NCBI RefSeq assembly: GCF_024206495.1 | Contig: NZ_JAMBPQ010000013.1 | Span: forward strand, 124,001 to 188,000 | Length of the DNA stretch: 64,000 nt | From: Paraburkholderia sp. CNPSo 3272 | GTDB lineage: Bacteria; Pseudomonadota; Gammaproteobacteria; Burkholderiales; Burkholderiaceae | Direction: 5' to 3' | Shown: positions 25,688-36,200 of the stretch, piece by piece | How positions within the stretch are numbered: the stretch's first letter is position 1 | How the letters are laid out: every line of letters begins with the position of its first letter | Notes under the pieces: model-generated | What the model was told of the DNA's origin: nothing | Databases searched by the model: none | The model's input: the letters and a program-made list of their open reading frames with translations, nothing else | Position numbers and translations under genes: made by a program

Positions 25688-26758
25688 TCAGGCAAAAATC
25701 TTGAACAGTGCCCGTAGCCTCGCCAGCGTGACGTCGGGGCTTCGGCGCAGGTTTGCGATCAGCGCCGCGATGTTCGCGGGCGTCAATCGGGGCTTGGTGA
25801 AGCTGCGCGGCATTGTCGGCCCCCACTGGGCCATCGCCTCGCGACTGACGCCATGGATTCCCGTCGGGGTGTCGCTGGTGAAAAGATCACCGTCGCAGTA
25901 GTGCTCATGCTTGTCTCCCCAAGGGTCCTGCCAGTAGTCGAAAATCTGGCTCCCGAGGATATGTCGGCCGATGCCCCACGCATGCGTCCATCCGCTCGCG
26001 CGCAGGACGCGCTGGCCCATACCGACCGCGTCCGCATCGACGAGCTCGTAGGCGCTATGGCTGTATCTCGGCGCGAACGCCTGTGCCAGCGCAAGCGTGT
26101 GATGGTCGGCGGGTCTGTCTCCGAGATCGAGCCGCATGAACGCGACAGCCGGTGAGCCATCGGGCAGTACCTGCACATCGCTGGGGATAAAACCAAAATG
26201 GCGCGTGTACCACGCACAGGTCTCCTGATAATCAGCGAGTTCCAGCACCACGTGCCCAAGCCTGATGATTTCAGGCGCGCCCTCGGGCGGTCGCTGCGTA
26301 CCGTTGACGCGAACGGCGGCATCGACGGAATTGAAGGGCAACGGAAGCCGGTGCGGCAACGCGGACGCAGGCGCCTGGCCCCAGACCGCATCGACACGGA
26401 ACCCGGACGGATCCTGCAACCGCACCACGTAGCCGCCGCCCGGCAGCGCAGAGTGCTCCAGCTCCGACGCGCCCGGCACCCTGGCCAGCGCGTCCAGTTC
26501 GGCTTCGCTGCCGACCTGCAGGCCAAATCCGACAAATCGCGCTTTGGACGCCTTGCGTACGACATAACAGAAGTGCGACGCGGCCGTACCGCGCAGAAGC
26601 AGCATCTCTTCGCCACGCGTTACCGTTCGCAGCCCGAAGTCGTTGAGAAACCGTTCAGCTTGCCCGAGGTCCGGCCGATCGAACATGAGATAGGCCAGCG
26701 CGTTCGCTTTCGCCGTCGGATTCGGGTAACGAGCCGGCTGTGCAGTAGTCAGTTTCAT
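25688..26758 (-). CDS. VOC family extradiol ring-cleavage dioxygenase-like protein
   Basis: This 356-residue protein has two vicinal-oxygen-chelate modules, like 2,3-dihydroxybiphenyl 1,2-dioxygenases. Candidate Fe(II) ligands are His about 169 (RLGHVVLEL), His about 232 (RYSHSAYELVD) and Glu about 284 (KHEHYCDGD), with an HHTLAL motif (about 218) where the acid-base histidine usually lies. It would open a catechol-type ring next to its hydroxyls. It is the first gene of an operon with FAH and acyl-CoA synthetase, reading from promoter module C, divergent from a TetR gene. The leader of about 250 bases shows no convincing gene. Confidence 0.88.
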   Translation of the reverse strand: MKLTTAQPARYPNPTAKANALAYLMFDRPDLGQAERFLNDFGLRTVTRGEEMLLLRGTAASHFCYVVRKASKARFVGFGLQVGSEAELDALARVPGASELEHSALPGGGYVVRLQDPSGFRVDAVWGQAPASALPHRLPLPFNSVDAAVRVNGTQRPPEGAPEIIRLGHVVLELADYQETCAWYTRHFGFIPSDVQVLPDGSPAVAFMRLDLGDRPADHHTLALAQAFAPRYSHSAYELVDADAVGMGQRVLRASGWTHAWGIGRHILGSQIFDYWQDPWGDKHEHYCDGDLFTSDTPTGIHGVSREAMAQWGPTMPRSFTKPRLTPANIAALIANLRRSPDVTLARLRALFKIFA

Positions 26759-27012
26759 GGCGTGTAATCAAGCAGTTTGGATCGGTGATGCAGCCCGCAG
26801 CGCTGGCGCGCCGCGCCTCGGGAGCACATGAGCGCCCGCAGGCTCACCGGGCGGCCGATTTGCCGGCGCGTGAGGGATAGCGGGTCGTAACGCCCGGATG
26901 GGCGGATGGGGAAGGTGATGCTGGCCGCTCGGCGCAATGCCGATTCCGATTGCTGTCTCCACAGTCACTCCGTCTGTTTTAGTTAGACCGGCTCTCGACA
27001 GCCGATGGTGAC

Positions 27013-27063
27013 ATTAAACTCATCGCTGATCGTTTTGTCAATAAAGACATTCAAATCTATACT
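27013..27063. promoter_or_regulatory. Divergent promoter module copy C with overlapping -35 boxes
   Basis: The minus strand has TTGACA (27041-27036), 17 bases and TTTAAT (27018-27013), aimed at the VOC-FAH-synthetase operon. The plus strand has TTGTCA (27035-27040), 17 bases and TATACT (27058-27063), aimed at the TetR gene. The two -35 boxes share five bases. The minus-strand spacer keeps the ATCAG/ATGAG pattern found in copies A, B and D. A TetR dimer bound here would block both directions. Confidence 0.75.
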
Positions 27064-27090
27064 ACGGTCATGACCAGACCTGGATCCATC

Positions 27091-27846
27091 ATGACAACCA
27101 CGACCAAGCGCGGGGCAGCCAGGCGCTCCCCGCCGGCGGCGGCCGCCTCCCCGGCTCCCGTCATCGAAGAAAAAGAGCCTCGCGGCGCGCGCCGCAAGCG
27201 CGAGACGCGCGCACGTCTGCTCGACGCCGCACTCAGGCTGATGGCCGAAAAGGGTATGGAAGGCGTGGCGATCAATGAAATCACAGAGGCCGCCGACGTC
27301 GGCTTTGGCTCGTTCTACAACCACTTCGAGTCGAAGGAGGCGATCTACGCGACGCTCGTCGACAACGTGTTCGAAGAGTTTGCGAACGTGCTCGATCGCC
27401 TCGCGGGGGGCCTTACCGACCCGGCCGAAGTGGTGGCCGTCTCGGTTCGCCACACGGTCCTGCGTGCGCGGCACAACCCCGTGTGGGGACGCTTTCTGAT
27501 ACGTGAAGGGTTTTCTGAGCGTGCGCTGAGCCGTGGGCTCGGCCAGCGGCTCCTGCGCGACATTCGAAACGGCATCGCTGCAAAGCGATTCGTCGTCGCC
27601 GACCCGTTTATTGGCTATCTTGCAGTGGGTGGCACAGTGCTCTCTGCCATCGCGGCCGAACTGAACTATGTCGTGCCGGGCGCAAGCGCCGCGGGTTTGC
27701 TCAAGCAACTCGGTTTCAGCGGCGAGCACTTTCCCGAGCGCACGGCAGCCATGTTGCTGCAAATGCTCGGCCTGAAACGGGCGGAGGCGGAAAAGATTGC
27801 CGCGCGTCCACTGCCCATCGTCGAGGAAGCCGACGAGGCAGCTTGA
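27091..27846 (+). CDS. TetR family regulator of the catabolic operon (paralogue 1)
   Basis: This TetR protein of about 251 residues has a long Lys/Ala/Pro-rich N-terminal arm, then the HTH (VAINEITEAADVGFGSFYNHFESKEAIY). The C-terminal domain contains RHTVLRARHNPVWGRFLIREG and a GLGQRLLRDI segment. The ATG at 27091 is chosen over 27070 because the promoter predicts a start of transcription near 27070, and because it aligns with the start of its paralogue at 38056. The two proteins are about 60-65% identical by eye through the core. It is divergent from, and probably represses, the VOC-FAH-acyl-CoA synthetase operon. The ligand is probably an aromatic compound. Confidence 0.92.
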   Translation: MTTTTKRGAARRSPPAAAASPAPVIEEKEPRGARRKRETRARLLDAALRLMAEKGMEGVAINEITEAADVGFGSFYNHFESKEAIYATLVDNVFEEFANVLDRLAGGLTDPAEVVAVSVRHTVLRARHNPVWGRFLIREGFSERALSRGLGQRLLRDIRNGIAAKRFVVADPFIGYLAVGGTVLSAIAAELNYVVPGASAAGLLKQLGFSGEHFPERTAAMLLQMLGLKRAEAEKIAARPLPIVEEADEAA

Positions 27847-27911
27847 GTTCGGCCGGTCGTGGGGAGCCGGTCTGGCAACCGGCCCGTCCCGACTGGCGGC
27901 ACGCCGCGAAT

Positions 27912-28652
27912 TTATACCCCAGAGCGCGGAGCCGCCGCCCCCTCGACCGCGGTTTGCGCGCCGTCTAAAAATTGCGGGCAGGACAGCGTCGTCATCCCCG
28001 TTCTGCTGGACGCGCCCGAAGGTCTAAACGGCCGATCCGCCGCGGTCCCAGCGAACTCCCGCACGACCTCGCCTATCTGATCAGCGATCGCGTTGATCGC
28101 ATGACGATGCCCGTCGACGATCGCCTGATAGCCGCCAGACACTGGCTCGCTCACTACGCTGTGGCAACTCAGCGTCTCCAGGCCCGCAGACCTGCTTACA
28201 CTCCATACGACATCAACGAGTACGTGGGACCCCGGCCACGATTCAAAGCGCTGAACGTCGACGCCGACCTGATAGACGGGAACCTCCTCACCACGGCCAA
28301 CCGCGTTGGCAGCGGACGCGCCGGCCTGCCGGCTCACGCGAGTAGCAATTGCATCGCGAATCTCGTCCGGAAGGGCCGACGACCAGCGATCGTCTTCGAG
28401 CACCTGCACCTGGGCCGGGTTGATCTGCACCACAAGCTGACTCCTGGCGACGGCGGCCGGCACGTTCACTGGGCGTACATCGATCCGCAAAGCGGGGCTT
28501 GTCGTATTCTTTGCGATGGCCGGCCCGGCGTCGGTTTCGAGCGTATAAAAGCGCGTCACGGGCGTTGCGCACGCCGTCAGAAGGGCCAACCCAACGACAG
28601 AGACGAGTGTCCTCACCATGGTGCGGGACGAGCGGGTTTGCGTTGCGATCAT
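27912..28652 (-). CDS. pqiC: PqiC-type outer membrane lipoprotein
   Basis: This 246-residue ABC-type transport auxiliary lipoprotein has a lipobox LLTAC near residue 28 and the family opening TRFYTLETD. A central region LVVQINPAQVQVLEDDRW and a later VDVQRFES are typical of PqiC. PqiC is the outer-membrane foot of the PqiAB lipid-transport bridge. It is the third gene of pqiABC and overlaps pqiB by four bases. It converges on the TetR gene at 27091; a weak GCCGGT/ACCGGC hairpin lies between. Confidence 0.88.
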   Translation of the reverse strand: MIATQTRSSRTMVRTLVSVVGLALLTACATPVTRFYTLETDAGPAIAKNTTSPALRIDVRPVNVPAAVARSQLVVQINPAQVQVLEDDRWSSALPDEIRDAIATRVSRQAGASAANAVGRGEEVPVYQVGVDVQRFESWPGSHVLVDVVWSVSRSAGLETLSCHSVVSEPVSGGYQAIVDGHRHAINAIADQIGEVVREFAGTAADRPFRPSGASSRTGMTTLSCPQFLDGAQTAVEGAAAPRSGV

Positions 28653-30244
28653 TGCTGGTCTCCTTTTTTGCCGAACAGCAGCGCCTGCGGATGGCGCTCC
28701 AGGTATTCGGAGAGCGCATTGAGCGACTGCAGCGTGCGCGTGAGTTGCTGCATGGCGTCCTGAACGTCGGACTGCATCGGCGCCGTCTGCCGCAGCGTCG
28801 ATTCCGCGGTCGCGAAGGTCTTTTGTGCGGCAGCGAGCGTGTCGCGGGCTTGCGGCACGACCTCGGTGTCCATATGCCCGAACAGCTTGCTGGCGTTCTC
28901 CAGTGCACCGTCGAGGTTGGCGCCGATCCGGTCGAAAGGCACCTGGTTCAGTTTCCTTGCGATGTCCGCCACCTGCACCTGGAGCTCGTCGAGCGTATTC
29001 GGCACGGTCGGCAGTTCGATCGGGTTGCTGTGCACGTCGACACTCGCGCGCGGCGCCTTCGGGAACATGTCGAGCGCGACATACAACTGTCCCGTCAGGA
29101 GGTTGCCAGTCCGCAATTGGCCGCGCAGCCCTTCCGTCACGAGATGCTGCAGCATCTCGTGACCGCCGGGCGTGTCCGGCGCCGGCAGCGCCTCGCTGGA
29201 GCGCCGGCTGAGCCGGTCAGGGTAAAGCGCCATCAACACCTTCATGCTGAAGCTCTTCTGCTTTTCGTCGTACTCGATACCAATCTCGGTCACCTGCCCC
29301 AGCGCAATCCCGCGAAGGTCGACAGGTGCGCCAACAGACAGTCCACGCAAAGACTGATTGAAACGCATGACGACATTGAGCGGCTGGCCGTCGGGCTCGC
29401 GCATGGCGTCCGATTCGTCCGCGGCGAGTCTGAACTCCGCCCTGTCTGCTGCCGGTCGGCCAGCGTCCTGCCCGGCCGGAGACTGGAACGCCAGCCCTCC
29501 CACGACGACAGTCGCGAGTGATTGCGTATTGAGCTTCAGCCCGTTGGAATCGAGACGCAGATCGACGCCGCTTGCATTCCACCACCGCGTATTGCTGCCG
29601 ACGTACTGGTCGTACGGCGCATTCACGAAGACGTTCACGATGACGCCGGCGCCGTGAGGATCGAGGGAGTAGCCAATCACCTGACCCGCCTGGATGCGAT
29701 GGTAGAAGATGGGGGCGCCGATATCGATCGAGCCCAGTGACTCACCTCGCAGCGTGTACTGGTGCCCCGGCTGTCCCGTGGTGACAATGGGCGGGCTTTC
29801 AAGACCGAGGAACGCGGTTCGCCTCTCGGTCGAGCGCCCGATGTCCACGCCGATGTACGCACCGGAGAGCAACGTGCCAAGGCCGGAGATACCGTTGGCG
29901 CCAATGCGCGGGCGCACCACCCAGAATCGCGTGCCTTGCGTCGCAAACTTCTCTGCGTCCTTGCTCAACTGGATATTCACGACGACGCGGCGCAAATCGG
30001 CGGACAGTGCAATGGCTTGCACGACACCGATTTCAACGTCCTTGTACTTTACCTTCGTCTTGCCTGCCTCAATGCCCTCCGCGTTATTGAAGGTGACTGT
30101 CACGACGGGTCCCTTTTCTGCAACGGATTTGACCACCAGGGCAACCCCGATCAATGCACAGATTAGCGGTACTAACCAGATGAGGGATGGCAGCCAACGT
30201 TTGCGCGGCTTGAGTTCAGGAGGGGATAGATTGGAAAGATGCAT
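28649..30244 (-). CDS. pqiB: PqiB intermembrane lipid-transport protein
   Basis: This 531-residue MCE protein has one N-terminal membrane helix (LPSLIWLVPLICALIGVALVV), then three MCE domains beginning about residues 45 (VTVTFNNAEGIEAGKTKV), 160 (YTLRGESLGSIDIGAPIFYH) and 290 (NVVMRFNQSLRGLSVGAPVD). A C-terminal coiled-coil needle rich in Leu/Gln runs to about residue 520. It spans the periplasm and moves lipids between membranes with PqiA and PqiC. It begins eight bases after pqiA. The length matches the family. Confidence 0.95.
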   Translation of the reverse strand: MHLSNLSPPELKPRKRWLPSLIWLVPLICALIGVALVVKSVAEKGPVVTVTFNNAEGIEAGKTKVKYKDVEIGVVQAIALSADLRRVVVNIQLSKDAEKFATQGTRFWVVRPRIGANGISGLGTLLSGAYIGVDIGRSTERRTAFLGLESPPIVTTGQPGHQYTLRGESLGSIDIGAPIFYHRIQAGQVIGYSLDPHGAGVIVNVFVNAPYDQYVGSNTRWWNASGVDLRLDSNGLKLNTQSLATVVVGGLAFQSPAGQDAGRPAADRAEFRLAADESDAMREPDGQPLNVVMRFNQSLRGLSVGAPVDLRGIALGQVTEIGIEYDEKQKSFSMKVLMALYPDRLSRRSSEALPAPDTPGGHEMLQHLVTEGLRGQLRTGNLLTGQLYVALDMFPKAPRASVDVHSNPIELPTVPNTLDELQVQVADIARKLNQVPFDRIGANLDGALENASKLFGHMDTEVVPQARDTLAAAQKTFATAESTLRQTAPMQSDVQDAMQQLTRTLQSLNALSEYLERHPQALLFGKKGDQQ

Positions 30245-30252
30245 CGTCTGTT

Positions 30253-31638
30253 TCAGGAAATGCGGTTGGTGGCGAGAGAAGCAGCCGGAACTTCATCGTA
30301 CGCAGTTGGAGCGTCACGCGTCCCCGCGCCCACGTTGTCCCAGATGAGCCGCGGATCGAATTGATGCGATGCGAGCATGGTCAGGATCACAACCGCTCCG
30401 AAAGCGAGAGCGGCCGGTCCCGCAGTGATGACGGCAAGCGAGCCGAAATGCACGAGTGTGACCGTCAGCGCAACGACGAAGACGTCGAGCATCGACCATC
30501 GGCCAATGCGCTCGACGAGCCGGTACAGGATTGCTCTTTCACGAGCGCGCCATCCCGAACCGTGAGAAGCGGCTACCGTGAGAAGCGTGAGAACAACGAG
30601 CTTGAGAACCGGCACGAGAACGCTGGCGACAAAAACGACGACAGCAAGGGGCCAGTCTCCCGAAGTCCAGAAATACGCGACGCCGCCAAGGATCGTGTCG
30701 TCCTCCGAACCGCCCACGGATGAGGCGTGCATGATCGGCAGCAGGTTCGCCGGGATATAGGCAAACGCGGCGGCGAGAAGCAGACTGGCCGTTCGCCTCA
30801 GGCTGTCCGGCCTGCGTTCGTGCAGCACATGCTGGCATCGGGAGCAGCGCTGGTGGGCCTCTCCTTCGATACGTGCCTGGACGAGTGCGCACGCGTGACA
30901 GCCCACAAGGCCGGCGCGTTGTGCCGTGATGGCGCGCGGTGAGCCGGTTTTGCGCGCCCCCAATGGCCGTGTGAAACGCCCTCGTCCTGTACTTACTCTC
31001 GACCAGCGAACGTCCGCAATTCGAGAACACCTGATTTCGTCACGGACCGCCCAGAGCCTGCTCGGGTCAAATGAAGCAACAAGGCCCAGCATGACAGTCA
31101 GCGCACCCGTGGCGAACAATCCCGGTCCCGGGATCACTTCGGCGATGCTGACCATTTTCACGATAGTCACCAGCACACCGAGCATGAACACCTCGATCAT
31201 TCCCCACGGCCGAACGAGCTGCACAAGACGCACCATCGCGTTGAATCGGGGTGGCAGTTTGCCTAGCTGGAGCGGCACCAGCACATATAGCAATGCGAGC
31301 AGTTCGATCAACGGGAAGAGTACCGCCGAGCAGAACACCATGGTCGCGACGACGCGCATGTTGCCGGCCCAAAGCGAGCGCACCGCGCCAAACAGCGTCG
31401 CCTCGGATGTCATGCCGTTCGCGCGTAGCTCGATCACAGGGAAACTCTGTGCGATGCAGAAAACGATCAATGCGGCGAGCGTCACAGCGCAAATCCAGTC
31501 AAGCGGCCATCCGCTACCCGGTAGCGCTGTCATGCCCGCACCGCAGCGCGAACAGGCTGCGCGGCTCCCCTTGACACTGGAAGGCTTGCGAAACAGCAGA
31601 TCACATTCGTGGCAGGTAATTAATCTCTGATATTCCAT
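30253..31638 (-). CDS. pqiA: PqiA inner-membrane protein
   Basis: This 461-residue protein has two PqiA repeats. Each starts with a zinc-ribbon-like segment (CHECDLLF with CSRCG, and CHACALVQ with CSRCQ) and carries about four membrane helices. The motifs FPVIELRANG, RPWGMIEVFMLGVLV and RWSMLDVFVVALTV are characteristic. It is the inner-membrane partner of PqiB in envelope lipid transport, often induced by oxidative or envelope stress. It is the first gene of pqiABC. The 173 bases upstream separate it from the RND outer-membrane gene; no clear promoter was picked out there. Confidence 0.94.
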   Translation of the reverse strand: MEYQRLITCHECDLLFRKPSSVKGSRAACSRCGAGMTALPGSGWPLDWICAVTLAALIVFCIAQSFPVIELRANGMTSEATLFGAVRSLWAGNMRVVATMVFCSAVLFPLIELLALLYVLVPLQLGKLPPRFNAMVRLVQLVRPWGMIEVFMLGVLVTIVKMVSIAEVIPGPGLFATGALTVMLGLVASFDPSRLWAVRDEIRCSRIADVRWSRVSTGRGRFTRPLGARKTGSPRAITAQRAGLVGCHACALVQARIEGEAHQRCSRCQHVLHERRPDSLRRTASLLLAAAFAYIPANLLPIMHASSVGGSEDDTILGGVAYFWTSGDWPLAVVVFVASVLVPVLKLVVLTLLTVAASHGSGWRARERAILYRLVERIGRWSMLDVFVVALTVTLVHFGSLAVITAGPAALAFGAVVILTMLASHQFDPRLIWDNVGAGTRDAPTAYDEVPAASLATNRIS

Positions 31639-31811
31639 ACGGAGATAAAGCGGAAATCCGGGGGCATTCGCACTGGCGCAACGGCCGAATCACGCGGCCG
31701 GCGCGGCGGCCGGTCAATTGATGTGGCCAACGGCCATCGCGGCGCTCGAGACACTGCTGAACGGCGGGGGCGGTCCTGGCGGATCGCCCTCGCGTTTCAC
31801 GATCGCCTGGG

Positions 31812-33284
31812 TCAATGCGTTGATGCGGTCGTCTGCTGAGTCTGAGCCGAGGGCAGTTCCCCCATCGCCTGGAACAGGGCGGCTGTATCGCTCATGCGCT
31901 GGCCCGATGCGCGCACTGCGCCGATCTCGGCGTTCAGATACCGCGACTCGCTCGCGTGCGTTGCCGCCGAAGGCAGCGAACCCAGGCGATGGCGCGACGC
32001 CGTGTCCTCGAATGCCGTGCGCGCGGCGTCGGCGGCGACTTCGCTCGACGCGAGGGTCTGTGCGTCGTTATCCAGCGCGGCGAGCGAATTCGCTACGTCC
32101 TGAAACGCCGAAAGCACAGTGGACTTGTAATGCAGCACGGTGGCGTCATACGTATCGATCGAAGCACGGCGTTGCGCGAACAGCGCGCCGCCATGGAAGA
32201 TCGGCTGCGAGAGGCTTGCGCCGATAGCCCAAAGACCGCCCGCGCCCGAGAGCATCATCGGCCAGCTGAAGCCGCCGCGACTCATCGCGCCCGTCAGCGA
32301 CAGGCTCGGGAAAAGTTGCGCCGTTGCCTCGCCCACATCGGCGGCGGCCGCCTTGACGGCGGCGTCGGCAGCCTGGATGTCCGGGCGCGAGCGCAACAGG
32401 TCCGAAGGCACGGCGACGGGCACGTGCTCTGGCAACGACAGGCTGTCCAGATCCGGCACGCTCGGGGCGTTGTCCGGTGTACGGCCGATCAGCACCGCCA
32501 GTGCATGAATCGCCGTCGCGCGTTGCTGACGCAACCCGGGCAACGTCGCCGCGATGGAAGCCGCGTCCTGTTTCGACTCGAGCGCCTGGACGCGCGATAC
32601 TGCGCCCAGCGCGTAGCGCTGCTCGTCCTCGTTCGCCGCATCGTTCGATACGGCAACGAGCCGCTCGGTGAGCGCAATCTCGCGATCGAGTGCCGCCACA
32701 TTGATCGTGGCAGCCACGATGTTTGCAGCGAGCGCACGGCGCGACGCTTCCAGTTCGAATGCCTGCACATTCACACGGGCCGCGCTAGCGGAATTCGCAT
32801 AGCGCGTCTGGCCGAACAGGTCGAACGTGTAATGCGCTTGCAACTGCCCGGCAAAGAAGTTGTATTGCACCTGCTCGGGCAGGCCAAGCTGGGGCGCCAC
32901 CGGTGAACGGGCGCGCTGGACCTGCGCGGCGCCGTCGATCGACGGCAGCGTCGATGAGCCGATCTGCGCGCGCAGTTGCTCCTGCGCCGCAGCGAGCGTA
33001 CGCTGCGTCGCCGCAAGCGTCGGGCTGTTGTGCAGTCCTTCGTCCACAAGTGCGTCCAGCGCGGCGCAGTGGTAGAGCTGCCACCATTGCGGTCCGGGCA
33101 TGGCGCCGACATCGAAGGTCTGCGCGACGCCACCCGCTGCCACCGTCTTCGCCGGCTGCGTCTCGGCACCGTAATGCTCGGGCGACGGCATGGCCGGCGC
33201 CTCGCCGCTCGGCCCGAACGAGCACGCCGTCACGGTGAGCGCCACAGCCGCGGCAGCCACGGATGTCTTGTAAGGAAAACTCAT
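31812..33284 (-). CDS. RND outer membrane efflux lipoprotein (OprM/NodT family)
   Basis: This 490-residue TolC-like protein has a lipoprotein signal (VALTVTACSF, lipid Cys at about residue 21). Two repeated OEP domains follow with the family pattern (WWQLYHCAALDALVDEGLHNSPTL; RPDIQAADAAVKAAAADVGEATAQLFPSLSL). It forms the outer-membrane channel of the tripartite pump encoded just upstream, starting two bases after the RND permease stop. A Gln/Thr-rich tail closes the protein. Confidence 0.93.
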   Translation of the reverse strand: MSFPYKTSVAAAAVALTVTACSFGPSGEAPAMPSPEHYGAETQPAKTVAAGGVAQTFDVGAMPGPQWWQLYHCAALDALVDEGLHNSPTLAATQRTLAAAQEQLRAQIGSSTLPSIDGAAQVQRARSPVAPQLGLPEQVQYNFFAGQLQAHYTFDLFGQTRYANSASAARVNVQAFELEASRRALAANIVAATINVAALDREIALTERLVAVSNDAANEDEQRYALGAVSRVQALESKQDAASIAATLPGLRQQRATAIHALAVLIGRTPDNAPSVPDLDSLSLPEHVPVAVPSDLLRSRPDIQAADAAVKAAAADVGEATAQLFPSLSLTGAMSRGGFSWPMMLSGAGGLWAIGASLSQPIFHGGALFAQRRASIDTYDATVLHYKSTVLSAFQDVANSLAALDNDAQTLASSEVAADAARTAFEDTASRHRLGSLPSAATHASESRYLNAEIGAVRASGQRMSDTAALFQAMGELPSAQTQQTTASTH

Positions 33285-33286
33285 GA

Positions 33287-36200
33287 TTAACCCTCCGTAT
33301 GCTCGACGACGACGTGTTGCTCGCCGCGTTCGTCACTACGGACCCTGAAGCAGGTCGCGTAGAGAGCCGGCAGAAAGAACACCGTCAACAATGTGGCGAC
33401 GGTGATGCCGCCCATCAGCGCAGTCGCCATAGGCCCGAAGAAGCCCGAGCGCAGCAACGGAATCAGCGCGAGCACGGCGGCGGCGGCCGTCAGCATGATC
33501 GGTCTGAAACGTCGCACCGTTGCACCGATGATGGCGTCAAAGCGCGCGTGCCCCGCCGCAATGTCCTGATCGATCTGGTCCACCAGAATCACGGAGTTGC
33601 GCATGATGATGCCGAACATCGCGATCACGCCCAGCAACGCGACGAAGCCGAAGGGCTTGCCGAAAAGCAGGAGCGCCGTCACCACGCCGATCAGGCCCAA
33701 CGGTGCGGTGAGCACGACGATGAAGGTGCGCGCGAAATTCTTCAGCTGGATCATCAGCAGCGTCAGCACCGCAATGATCATCAACGGCATTTCCGCGTTG
33801 ATCGACGTCTGGCCCTTCACGCTCTCCTCGACTGCGCCGCCAACCTCGATCCGGTAGCCCACAGGCAGCTTCGCGCGCACCGCCGTGAGTGCGTTCTCGA
33901 TGCCGTGCGTCACGTCGATGCCCTGCGCGTCGCCGCGCACATCGGCCTGCACGGTGATGGTCGGCTGGCGGTCACGCTCCCAGATCACGCCGTACTCGAG
34001 CGTGTCGCGCACATGGCCGAGCGAGCCGAGTGGAACCGGGCCGCTCGGTGTCGGAATCGCAAGGCTCGTGAGCTTTGCGGGGTCGACGCGCTCGCTCTTC
34101 GGCGCACGCAGATCGACGTTGATCAGCTTGTCGCGCTCGCGGTACTGCGTGACGGTGTAGCCGGACAGCGTCATGGCGAGGAAGCTGGAAACGTCCTCTG
34201 ATGTGACGCCAAGCTGGCGCGCGCGGTTCTGGTCGATCTCGAACGAGATCGAACGTTCGGCCGGCTCGTCCCAGTCGAACTGCACGTTGCGCGTGCGCGG
34301 GTCGGCACGCACCTTCTCTGCGACCGTTTCCGCGATCGATCGCACCGTCGCGATATCGTCACCGCTCACGCGGAACTTGATCGGAAAGCCCACGGGCGGA
34401 CCGTTTTCGAGGCGTGCAACACGTGTGCGGGCACCGGAAAAGTCCTTCTCCAGTTTCCCGTCGAGCCAGTGCATCAGTTCTTCGCGTGTTTCGACGTCTT
34501 TGGCCGTGATCACGAACTGCGCGAAGTTGGGCTGCTGCAGCTGCTGGTCGAGCGGCAGGTAAAAGCGCGGCGCGCCCGTGCCGACGAAGTCGACATAGTG
34601 GTCGATTCCGGCCTTGCCATCGAGGACCTTCTCGAGGCGCTTCGATTCACGCAGCGTCGCCTCGAACGAGGCGCCTTCCGGCAGCCGGAGGTCGACCAGC
34701 AGTTCGGGACGCTCGGAGTTCGGGAAGAACTGCTGCGGCACGCGCGTGAACGCAACCATGGCGAGCGCGAACAGGCCGCAGGTGACGCCGAGCACGACCC
34801 AGCGCCGCTCGATGCACCACGTGACCCAGCCCGACAGGCGTCGGTAGAAGCCCGTGTTGTACACAGCGTGCTCATGATCGTGTCCCTCGCCAGCGTGAAC
34901 CTTGCGCTCGGGCAGCATATAAAAGCCAAGCAGCGGCACCAGCACGACCGCCGCGAACCACGAAACGATCAGCGCGATGGCCGACACCTCGAAGATCGAA
35001 CGCGTGTACTCGCCCGTGCTGGATTTCGCCAGCGCGATGGGCAAAAAGCCCGAGACCGTCACGAGGGTTCCGGTCAGCATCGGAAACGCGGTACTCGAAT
35101 AGGCAAATGCTGCCGCGCGCATGCGGCTCCAGCCCTGCTCGAGCTTCACCGCCATCATTTCGACGGCAATGATCGCGTCGTCGACGAGCAGGCCCAGCGC
35201 AAGCACGAGCGTACCGAGGGAAACCTTGTCCAGCCCGATACCGAAGATATGCATACACAGCGCGGTCACGGCAAGCACGATCGGGATCGTGATCACAACC
35301 ACCATGCCAGTGCGCAGACCGAGCGAAACGAGGCTCACGACCAGCACGATCGCCACGGCTTCTCCGACCGAACGCACGAACTCGTCCACGGAGTGCTTGA
35401 CCGCGTGCGGCATGCTCGAAACCGGCGCGAGCTTCAGCCCTGCCGGCAGCGTTGCCTGCAGTTCGGCCGTCTTCGCGTCGAGCGCCTTGCCGAGGTCGAT
35501 GACGTCGCCGCCCTTTTGCATCGTCACGCCGATGCCGAGCACCGCCTGGCCTCCCACGCGCATCTGTGTGACGGGCGGATCGTCATAGCCGCGCCTGATG
35601 GTTGCAATGTCACCGAGACGGAACGAGCGTTTGTTGACGGTGATCAGGGTGTCCGCAAGCGAGCGTTCGTCCTTGAACGCGCCGCTCGGCCGCACGAATA
35701 CGCGGTCGTCCGCCGTCGTGATGGTGCCGACGGGCGCAACGGCGTTCTGTGCATCGATTGCCTGGGCGAGTTGCTGCGGCGTGATCGAAAGACGCGTGAG
35801 CTGCGCATTCGAAATCTCGACGAAGATATGCTGGTCAGGGTCGCCGAAGTAATCGACCTTGGCGACGCCCGGCACGCGTAGCAGAACCGTGCGCAGCTGG
35901 TCCGCATAGTCGTGCAGTTGCGCGGGCGTGAAGCCGTCGCCTTCGAGCGCGTAGATGTTCGTGTAGACGTCACCGAACTCATCATTGAAGAAGGGCCCGA
36001 CCGTTCCCCTCGGCAGCGTCGCCGCGATATCGCCCACCTTCTTGCGGACCTGGTACCAGGTCTCGGGCACCTCCTTGACGGGCGCCGAGTCCTTCATCGC
36101 GAAGAAGATCATCGACTCGCCGGGGCGCGAGTAGCTCTTGATGTTGTCCACATACGGTGCCGCCTGCAACTGGCGGCCAATCCGGTCCGTGATCTGATCC

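Noticed and set aside
34469..35881. 470-codon plus-strand frame inside the RND permease gene
   Set aside because: Antisense shadow: composition rich in Arg/Gln/His without conserved features.
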